From: JAFGDH01 sp964441265
GTDB taxonomy: Archaea; Aenigmatarchaeota; Aenigmatarchaeia; QMZP01; QMZT01
Length of the DNA stretch: 64,000 nucleotides
Reading direction: 5' to 3'
NCBI GenBank assembly: GCA_964441265.1
Contig: CAYYKJ010000001.1
Location: forward strand, 62,001-126,000
In this document: one piece after another, positions 43,307-51,200 of the stretch
How positions within the stretch are numbered: the stretch's first letter is position 1
Layout: each line of letters starts with the position of its first letter
Notes under the pieces: generated by a model
What the model saw: only the letters and a program-made list of their open reading frames with translations
Databases searched by the model: none
Told to the model about the DNA's origin: nothing
Position numbers and translations under genes: made by a program

Positions 43307-43493
43307 CTGCTTCGGGGGACAGCTCATATTGCTGGTTCGGGCTGTCGCGCGCTGGTTTCTAAAGGCAGACCATATTTCCCCGCTGTTGCGCATTTGTGCC
43401 CTGCGTTATGTGCTAATATTTTGCAGGGAAGTATTTTTAAGGTTTGCTCACGTGCGGGCTCAAGTTTATAATACTTATTTTCAATTAATTGAT

Positions 43494-44120
43494 ATGGGTG
43501 ATGACAAGAGTAAGAATCTACTAAAGGTTTTTCAGGAATTTCTGGCGGGGCTGCAGAATAATAAAACATACAACTATCAGCAGAACAAAAGCGGTGGGAG
43601 AAGGACCTTGACCATAGTTGCCGTACTGATAATCATGGTTTTAGGGTTTTCGCTGGCCACCAGCTGGACTGGAAACATTATATATGCGGGAGGCTTGGAA
43701 TCGAGAATCGGCGGCCTGGAAGAGAACCTCGCCAACTGCCAAAAAAACGTTGATTCTCTCACGGGAGAAAAGAAACAGTTAAGCGAAGAACTCGCGAAGA
43801 AGACTGAAAAGATAAGCGGGCTGGAAACCGACCTCCTCAACACCCAGAACAACCTTCTGGACTGCAGTGACCAGAGGGAAAATCTCAGGCAGCAGACCGA
43901 TGATCAGGCAGACCAGATAGCAAACCTTGAGGGCGACCTGAGCACGGAGAAGAATAACTACAAGGGACTGGTCAGGAACACGGTCAGGGGTGTATGCTGC
44001 AGCGTGTCGGACATCATCTCCAAGAAAACCAGAACCTTCAATGTGGACTCCAACCAGATATTCTGCGCCGATGAAGGGGATTTCGAGGTCAACTGCGGAA
44101 CGGGAGAAACCGATTATTGA
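43494..44120 (+). CDS. Membrane-anchored coiled-coil protein
   Basis: 208 residues: a polar N-terminus of about 35, one membrane helix (TLTIVAVLIIMVLGFSLATS), a long coiled coil (about 70-165) and a C-terminal domain with four Cys (VRGVCCSVSD, IFCADEGDFEVNC). The ATG at 43494 is chosen because tttataata lies about 27 bases upstream; the frame stays open 165 bases earlier but that part reads unlike protein. Function unknown. The 187 bp before it hold no gene that I can see. Confidence 0.68.
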   Translation: MGDDKSKNLLKVFQEFLAGLQNNKTYNYQQNKSGGRRTLTIVAVLIIMVLGFSLATSWTGNIIYAGGLESRIGGLEENLANCQKNVDSLTGEKKQLSEELAKKTEKISGLETDLLNTQNNLLDCSDQRENLRQQTDDQADQIANLEGDLSTEKNNYKGLVRNTVRGVCCSVSDIISKKTRTFNVDSNQIFCADEGDFEVNCGTGETDY

Positions 44121-44165
44121 CCGTGAAAGGCCTCATCAGTGAACACACCTCAGCCCTTGCTATAG

Positions 44166-44429
44166 CGCTGGGAGCAGGATTTCCGACGAAGTCCGCCACG
44201 GATGTCAGGAGCGGAGTGACGTTGACTCCTTTTTCGCTCGAGACTTTGTGACAAAGGCTCGTTTCGAACCTGCGCGGGCCCACGAACGAAAGACGCATAC
44301 TTCGTGCGCGTCAACCGATTTTCGCCCAATGGATATCACGAAATCATCGGGAACGGCGTAACGGGCTTGGATTTCCCTATTTATATCCACTCGAGTCCAT
44401 CGCCTTGAGCCAGACTCGGCCATCCCAGC
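44166..44429 (-). tRNA. tRNA-Ser (CGA) with three introns
   Basis: Acceptor GCTGGGA pairs with TCCCAGC, discriminator G as in archaeal tRNA-Ser. Intron 1 (44335-44389, 55 nt) is at 37/38: stem ATGGA/TCCAT, loop CTCGAGA, anticodon CGA at 44391-44393. Intron 2 (about 44280-44318, 38 nt) interrupts the long variable arm (GGGC...GCCC); exon CGAA pairs with intron TTCG, exact ends uncertain. Intron 3 (44180-44262, 83 nt) is in the T-loop: exon TTCG pairs with intron CGGA, bulges AAA and AAT, restoring T-arm GCAGG-TTCGAAT-CCTGC. Spliced length is about 88 nt. Confidence 0.88.
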
Positions 44430-44491
44430 ATTTCACGGCTGTCCGTTGGTACGGACAATATTTATTTAGTTGGAAACAATTAAATTTAAGT

Positions 44492-44689
44492 ATGAAGATA
44501 AAAGTCAGATTCCTCGGGAAAACCATGACGATCAGACTGAAAAACAGGAAGGTCGCCGGTGTCATGAAGGCCGTCGGGACCAACCCCGAATCGGTGATAG
44601 CCAAGAGGGACGGGGATTTCCTGACGGAAGAGGAGAAGGTCAGGGAAAACGACCTCATAGAGCTGATAAGGATCGTCTCGGGTGGATGA
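44492..44689 (+). CDS. ThiS/MoaD-like ubiquitin-fold sulfur carrier
   Basis: The 65-residue beta-grasp protein starts KIKVRFLGKTMTIRL and ends in the diagnostic Gly-Gly (IRIVSGG), which is adenylated and thiocarboxylated by an E1-like enzyme in this family. The ATG at 44492 follows a tatttattt box by about 27 bases; a longer frame overlapping the tRNA gene is rejected. The likely partner is TtuA/NcsA encoded at 55453-56373. It is divergent from tRNA-Ser and followed directly by a Nudix gene. Confidence 0.85.
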   Translation: MKIKVRFLGKTMTIRLKNRKVAGVMKAVGTNPESVIAKRDGDFLTEEEKVRENDLIELIRIVSGG

Positions 44690-45085
44690 ATGATATTCAA
44701 GCACGGCCTCGTTTTTCTTAACAGAGGCAGGGTTCTCCTGGTGAAGAAGAAAGGCCTGGACAAGCTCATAGTCCCCGGAGGTAAGCCGGAAACCGGGGAA
44801 TGCTTCAGGGACACTCTGAAAAGAGAGATACAGGAGGAACTCAGTTCGGATATTGATTCGAAGTCGCTGGAATTCTTCGGCTCTTTCAGGGACACCAGAC
44901 CGGAGAAGGAGGGATACCTGGTCCACATAGACATGCATTTCGGCAAAATCAAAGGGAATCCCGAGCCGTCCTCCGAGATAGAGGGCATGAAGTGGGCGGA
45001 CAGCGGGACAGATCCTTCTTCATTCTCTCCAATAGTGAAGAACAAGATAATGCCCGCGCTGATTTCCGAGGGCTACGTCAAATAA
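44690..45085 (+). CDS. Nudix hydrolase
   Basis: The 131-residue single-domain protein has a complete Nudix box: G-x5-E-x7-REIQEE pattern in GGKPETGECFRDTLKREIQ followed by EEL. It hydrolyses a nucleoside diphosphate linked to another group; substrate not predictable. The ATG directly follows the stop of the sulfur-carrier gene, with ggtgg serving as ribosome binding site, so the two are translationally coupled. Confidence 0.9.
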   Translation: MIFKHGLVFLNRGRVLLVKKKGLDKLIVPGGKPETGECFRDTLKREIQEELSSDIDSKSLEFFGSFRDTRPEKEGYLVHIDMHFGKIKGNPEPSSEIEGMKWADSGTDPSSFSPIVKNKIMPALISEGYVK

Positions 45086-45122
45086 TTCCAATTTTTATGG
45101 CCATCCTGACAAAATAGTTAAT

Positions 45123-46928
45123 ATGGGTGTCAAGGGGCAGGTCGAGATCATCGCCGTCGTAGTCCTTATTGTCCTGGCGATAGGAGCTGTATTGGTAACG
45201 CTGAATCTTTTTGCGGTCCCCGATAACAGGGAGGTCTCCGGACTGGGCGAGGAGAAGAAGGTAATAGTCGATTCCCTGAACGATCTGGTCCTCAGAACCG
45301 CGAGACTCGGTCTACAGTCTGTATACCGTCATGGGGGAGTTCTCTCCGACAGAACGGTGAAGTATGGTATGTCCTCGGTGAATCTGTGGAGAGACTGTGA
45401 GGGGATGAAAATACCCGACATGGAAGCACAGCTGGAGAACATCACGGAGCATGGCCTCAAATCCGTGCTCTCCGAGGAGATGGATTTCTACGGCAAGGAC
45501 GTCCGCCTCTCTCTCGGGAAGATGTCAGCGGATGTCACGGCCATGAAGGGAGCGGTCGATTTCGAGGTGACCATACCTACCGAGATAGAGGGGATCTCCT
45601 CTCATGGAACTTACACGGCCTCGGTGCCATCGAGATTATCAGAGATTATCTCATTTTCCAGGGACTTCACGGAGGAGTCTGGGAAAAATCTACTGGAGAA
45701 CCTCACCCTCACTTCCATCAAGCACTCATCGGGGGACAGGTGGCTTCCTCTTTCCGGTGTGATGACCGGATGCGAGGAGTTGTATTTCCTTGATAATGAA
45801 GGTGCCAGAAATAATCTGGAAGAACTCATAAGATACACTCTCTCCCACCTGGACACGGGAGATTACCCGGAAACGGACGAACCATTCTACACCGTAACGC
45901 AGACAGGGCTCGATATCGGGTTCATTTACCCCTCGGAATGGGACATGGAATCCAGCATGGAGTTCAGCCCAAATCCCATTATCATAGAGCCCGACAATAT
46001 AATCCCCTTCTCTTCAGAATGCATCATGCCCTACCGCGTTTCGTATTCCTTCAGATATCCCGCGGTAGTGGTGATAGACGACCCGCTCTTCGGAGGACTT
46101 TTCAGGTTCGGGGTGATTGTGGACATCGAGGATTCCTCCCCATCCGAAACCTGCAGGGACTCTTATGCAGATACTGCGGACGGGGATTACCAGAGCATCT
46201 GCCACGAAAGGGACGACTGCCCTGCCAGAATACTGGTGAAGGACGACTACGGCAACCCAATCGGGGGAGCCGAAATCATGTTCGACAAATGCTACCTAGG
46301 GGAGACCGACTCCTCCGGGCTGCTGGAATCGACCATACCTTGCTTCGTGGGGGAACTGAAAGTCAAGGGGAAGAATCACGGGGTATACAGCAGCATGGAG
46401 AAGGCGGATGATCTGGACGGGAAGACAATCACTCTGGGGGAGTTCCCGGAAAACGTGGTCACAAGTCTTATGGGTGTCCCCGTCAAACAGGAGGAGGGCA
46501 GCTACTCAGTGATGGGGGACGCGATGAGCATCGAATCTTTCGAAAACCCGCTCGCTGTAACTGCATATCTTTATCCTTACCTCTCCCCGGAGGCCGGATT
46601 CCTTCTCACCAACGACATGGAAGGCATCTTCTCCGACACGCTGGAATTCCGACCGACCGGGAATTACATTTACAGGGCGGTGTTCACCGTGACCAACAAC
46701 CAGACCGGGGGAACCGTGGGCTACGCAGATGCTCTGATCAGCCTGGACAGGGATTCCGGACATCTCTACACCTACCTGCCCGTCGTGACCATGGATGGGG
46801 GAGGGGACTTCACGGGGAGCATAAGCACCGGGGACGCCGGGGAACTGTCCTCCCTCCTGCTGGGATGTGGCATCGAAACCATCTCCGCCGAGATTCAGGA
46901 AACAGGGAGCTGTGAGGGAAATGGGTAA
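45123..46928 (+). CDS. Large pilin-like surface protein
   Basis: 601 residues starting GVKGQVEIIAVVVLIVLAIG: a class III (archaeal pilin-type) leader with KGQ-x-E at the start of the helix. The long extracellular part has many Cys, a region around 370-440 resembling an Ig-like/carboxypeptidase-regulatory domain (ARILVKDDYGNPIGGAEIMF), and Asn-linked glycosylation-type sites. This size is far above ordinary pilins, so it may be a tip adhesin. The following gene overlaps its stop by eight bases. Confidence 0.75.
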   Translation: MGVKGQVEIIAVVVLIVLAIGAVLVTLNLFAVPDNREVSGLGEEKKVIVDSLNDLVLRTARLGLQSVYRHGGVLSDRTVKYGMSSVNLWRDCEGMKIPDMEAQLENITEHGLKSVLSEEMDFYGKDVRLSLGKMSADVTAMKGAVDFEVTIPTEIEGISSHGTYTASVPSRLSEIISFSRDFTEESGKNLLENLTLTSIKHSSGDRWLPLSGVMTGCEELYFLDNEGARNNLEELIRYTLSHLDTGDYPETDEPFYTVTQTGLDIGFIYPSEWDMESSMEFSPNPIIIEPDNIIPFSSECIMPYRVSYSFRYPAVVVIDDPLFGGLFRFGVIVDIEDSSPSETCRDSYADTADGDYQSICHERDDCPARILVKDDYGNPIGGAEIMFDKCYLGETDSSGLLESTIPCFVGELKVKGKNHGVYSSMEKADDLDGKTITLGEFPENVVTSLMGVPVKQEEGSYSVMGDAMSIESFENPLAVTAYLYPYLSPEAGFLLTNDMEGIFSDTLEFRPTGNYIYRAVFTVTNNQTGGTVGYADALISLDRDSGHLYTYLPVVTMDGGGDFTGSISTGDAGELSSLLLGCGIETISAEIQETGSCEGNG

Positions 46929-48264
46929 AAAAATACTGACGGCAGGGATCATTCTCATCTTATTGGCCGTCGCAATGCCCCTCTCCTCGGCGCAGGAGCT
47001 GGAGATACTTGAGGTCATCAACGGGGGCATGGAATGCCAGATTATATCAGAAGGGAAATGCAGGCTATTCGACAACGTGCTCAAGATACGGGCCGAACTT
47101 CTGACGGATTACTCGGAGTTCTACACCACGCCCGACCTCCAGCTGTCCGGGGATTCAGGGGATATCAGGGCTTACCCCCAGACCTGCGACTACTATTACA
47201 GGAGGGGGATAATATGCTCCATCGAGATCCAGCCGGTCCTGGAGATATCCGGACCGGAGACATATACCGGAACCTTCTCCGTCTCGATAAGGAAAGGTGA
47301 AAACGACACGGAATTCCTTTCCTCGCCAGTGAACGGCATAAGCATTGAACCGGTCAGGAAAACGCAGATAGTGCGACCCGGTATATACCAAACAAATCTC
47401 GTAGAAATGACGGATTCCATTAAAGCCTGCATAAGGGGCATGGGAGTTTCCACGGGATTCTGCATCCGGAAGGAGGAAGGCATAATGTTCGGTAACGAAT
47501 TGGAATCGCTCAACAGCAATTTCACCGGGCTTACGGGATCACAGCCTCATTACACGCCGGGGAGAGACAACATCACGGTAATGGACGCGTTCAACTCCCT
47601 GGTTCATTACCTGGAATCCCCGGATTTCCATTCCCTGTTCGGGATGGGAGGTCAGGACACCTCCCGGATGATATACAACGGGCTGGTCTTTTACATGGAC
47701 GTATACTCGGAAATTCTGGACAGTAATCTCCGCCGGGAGGTCTACAGTAACTGCGAATCTCTCGATGAAAAGTTCGGGATCATATTCAACATCATGTTCT
47801 CCGATATTTATGAGAGGGATTTCTCCGGTCCCGAACCGATCGCGAATCTGGAAAAGGCGGGATACTTCTCCGGAAGGGCAGCCGGGATGGCGGAGACCGC
47901 AGGCAAGCCGAGGTTCATGATATACCTGGACGACCGCCTTCTCCGGGACGATTATGTTGTGTGCAGGGACACCGAAATAAGGACAGAATACGAGAACATC
48001 GGATCGCTGGGTATAGACAAGATCCACGTAATGGGACCCGGTGAGCAGGACGTCTGCGATACCGGGCATTCCATATACGGCGACACAGGGTCAAGAACCT
48101 TCTCATCGCTGGAGTTCATGTGCAACGAGAACGACCTCCCGGTCGACGGGGAGACCTATTTCATATTCATACAGCCCGAATCAGGGGGCGAGATACTTTA
48201 TCCGGTCACGTACCGGGAGCAGTCGGAGATGTGTACGGTCAGGCAGGAGAGCATGGGGGTTTAG
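46921..48264 (+). CDS. Secreted protein, unknown function
   Basis: 447 residues with a Sec signal (ILTAGIILILLAVAMPLSSA). The mature part has at least nine Cys and no membrane helix, with alternating beta and helical segments. gaggg before the ATG at 46921 and the eight-base overlap with the pilin-like gene show coupling. Family not recognised. Its 3' end overlaps the convergent giant surface-protein gene by four bases. Confidence 0.7.
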   Translation: MGKKILTAGIILILLAVAMPLSSAQELEILEVINGGMECQIISEGKCRLFDNVLKIRAELLTDYSEFYTTPDLQLSGDSGDIRAYPQTCDYYYRRGIICSIEIQPVLEISGPETYTGTFSVSIRKGENDTEFLSSPVNGISIEPVRKTQIVRPGIYQTNLVEMTDSIKACIRGMGVSTGFCIRKEEGIMFGNELESLNSNFTGLTGSQPHYTPGRDNITVMDAFNSLVHYLESPDFHSLFGMGGQDTSRMIYNGLVFYMDVYSEILDSNLRREVYSNCESLDEKFGIIFNIMFSDIYERDFSGPEPIANLEKAGYFSGRAAGMAETAGKPRFMIYLDDRLLRDDYVVCRDTEIRTEYENIGSLGIDKIHVMGPGEQDVCDTGHSIYGDTGSRTFSSLEFMCNENDLPVDGETYFIFIQPESGGEILYPVTYREQSEMCTVRQESMGV

Positions 48265-51200
48265 AAATTTCCAGTTGAACCTGTCCGGGATTGAATATGT
48301 CCTTCAGGCCACACTGTCTCACTCCCGCAGGTTATAACAACATCAACTGACGGAGCATTATCCCCTTCTGCTATACTGGATTTTATATCCTCACATTCTT
48401 CGGGGGAGTCGACTGCAACATGAATCCGGGCGTTTTCCGCGCGATAAGCAAGATTACTACCAATTTCACCCGAGTTAAATATGATATATTTCCCATTGCT
48501 CAAATGCGCTCCCAGATAAGATACCCTAAATTCTCTTTTAATCGGATATTCCGAAACTGGCCTTATATACTTTTCAGGCAAAATCAATGAAAGACTCTCC
48601 TCCGAAGATTTATCTATCAAGGCTGATACGAAAATCATCAGGAAATAATCTCTGTCCCAAGGAAAGTTCAAATTCACTCTTATTATCAAGTCCTGGATAT
48701 CTTCCGAAACAATTCGCATACCTGCAAGTGAATCCAGGACCTTCTGATAACATTCATCACCGCCCATACTATCTTCACAGTAAGATTCCCTTCTCATTTT
48801 CTTGTAAATGGAAAAAATGCGATATTTTGTGCTGTGTTCGGGCCATATCCTGTCCCAGTATTCAGTAGTTCCCTGCCAGAAAAATAAGGGAATTCTCACC
48901 CGCTTGGCCTCTATTATGAGATTATTTTTAGGTTTGTTCTCTTTGTCTATTTTCATAAGGATGAGGGTGCTTTCGTCATCCCTCCCCTTGCTTGACCTTT
49001 CTATCATGATTTTACCACTGACAGCACCACTTGCGATATGTTCTCCCACATCCCCATTAACCCTGATCGTCCCGCCGTTCAGGTTCGCCCCAAGATAATC
49101 CCCGGCATCTCCCCTGATTATGACGTTCCTCCCTCTCTTCAGGTTCTGGCCGAGATAGTTCATATATTCCGGGTCCCACCCGCGAACGTCCAGGCTGACC
49201 TTCTCCTTCTCCGCGGGAAGGGCACCGTTCAGCAGGGCAGAAAGGTAGGGGCCTATATCTTCGTATTCTCCCGGATTCTTTTCGGCGGAAAGCAGGAACT
49301 GCTGAATTTGATGTTCTGAGAACGTGTTCTCCAGTTCGGAGACTGTCCGTTCGGCGAAGATGTAACGATAGGAATCCAGAACGTCCTCGCCCTTTTCCAG
49401 CAGCTCCACGTATGTCTCATAATTCTCCTTCAGCAGGGAATTAGCATACTCGTCCTCCGCGGGGGGTTTTTCCTTCTCTTCCTCGCTTTCAGGGGCTTCC
49501 CCGCCTGTTCCAGTCCCCCCGGGTTCAGGGGATGTCCCGTCCCCGGTTGTTTCCTGGGAGGGCCCGGAAGCAGGGGGCTGTCTCTCATCAGAGCAGCTCA
49601 CATCCCCGTTTCCGTCGAGGTCGGAAAGGGCAATGGTCCTTTCCGCGTAAAGCTTCGGGAAAACGAGTTTACTGGCATCCGAGAAATACTTCTGCCATCC
49701 TTCAGCATTAAGGTACTGGTGGCCCCCATCTGGGTCTCCACCGCTTTCCTGGTAATAGAATGAATGGCTGTCCCTGTTCATTATTACCGTGACCGCCCTC
49801 AGATAATCCTTCACGTCCTTCAAGGGCTTTTCCTTGTTGTAGCATTTGTACATCGTGTCGCCCCACTCAATGAGGTAGGACTCCTTAGTCACTGTCTTCT
49901 GACCGCAGGTTATTTCCCCGTTCCCGTCAAGGTCTGGGAGCACAATGACCTCGAATGCCCCGATAGTTCCGTCTGCCGTGAGGCCTGAAAAGTCATACTC
50001 TTCATTATACTGCATCACCATCTGTTTGTAATCCGATAAGTCTCCGGTGCTTCCCTCCCCCTTCCAGCACTCTTCCAGACTGGTCGGAACACCATGAGAG
50101 AAGGCGATCCATTCCTCCCCTTTCGCCTCCTCCAGGTCGAACTCCTCCTCTTCCACCGGTTCCTCCGCGCCGGAATAGAAGAAGGTGGGATCACCGAAGA
50201 ACATGAAATTCATGGGATATTCTGCAAAGGATTCTTCTGTATCTCCGGCGGAATCGTAATACGCCTCGCCGAAGGTCTTCCCGGAAACCACCCCTTCCAG
50301 AAAAGAATCCCCGATAGGCGTCTCCAGCTTATGGGAGGCGCTCACCGCACCCAGGTAGCCCAGCGCGCCCTTCCTGATGGCATTCGCTGTGAAAAGGGTG
50401 TTCTTGAAAGAGGAATAATAATCCGAGGTGAGGCAAACGGGGGCAATCAGAAGCGTGCCGTCCATCTCGGGTATATCATTCCAAATCATCTCGTCCCCTC
50501 CCAGGCTGTCCGTTCCCCCGTGGTCGTGGTACAGGACGATGCTACTAGCGGCCATGCTTTTTCCGAGAGCCTTCGGAGAGTAAATTTCACAGCCGTCTTC
50601 TTCGCCAAACCTCGTCCAGCATTCGATGTCAAAATTATCCTTGAGTCTTCCGTACAAATCAAGCATTCCCTGCCTTGAGACGTTATACGCCACAGAAGCC
50701 AGCATCGAAATGCTTCCGACCTTCTTTTCCTTTATCCTGTAAAGCGTGACGAGGTTCACGTAGGAAGATGTGTCCGTTTCAGTAATCCCGAATATCCTTC
50801 CGGGCCTCAGATCGGCCGTTCCGTCGCCATCCGGGTCGGCGTGATAATGGTAATCAAGCGGCTTGTTGAACGCGGCCTCTGAGTTGACATCATAAACATA
50901 CGCACTATAAGCGCTCAGTGGTATGGACCTCGGGGAACCGATAACGGTGAGATATTTCATTTCTTCGAATCCGTCTTTGCTCATAAATTCATTGAGTCCT
51001 GACTGGACGATTTTGGCGTTCTTCTCGAGTGCCTCGTTTACGCTTTTGAATTCCGCGTATAAATCATAACTCCAAGGCAACGAGTGAAAATTATCGTTCA
51101 GGGAGAGGAGATAATTTTTAAATTCTTTGTCAATTATGATGATAGTATCTTCACTGTCCCATATGTAGTAATAGGGTTTTTGATAGAATATCTGTTTGCT

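Noticed and set aside
43329..43493. N-terminal extension of the coiled-coil membrane protein in the same frame
   Set aside because: The sequence does not read like protein, lies upstream of a good TATA-like box, and begins just 23 bases past the tRNA-Val (CAC) gene.
44405..44491. Longer start for the ThiS-like carrier overlapping the tRNA-Ser gene
   Set aside because: The family starts at the beta strand beginning at 44492, and the promoter lies at about 44460.
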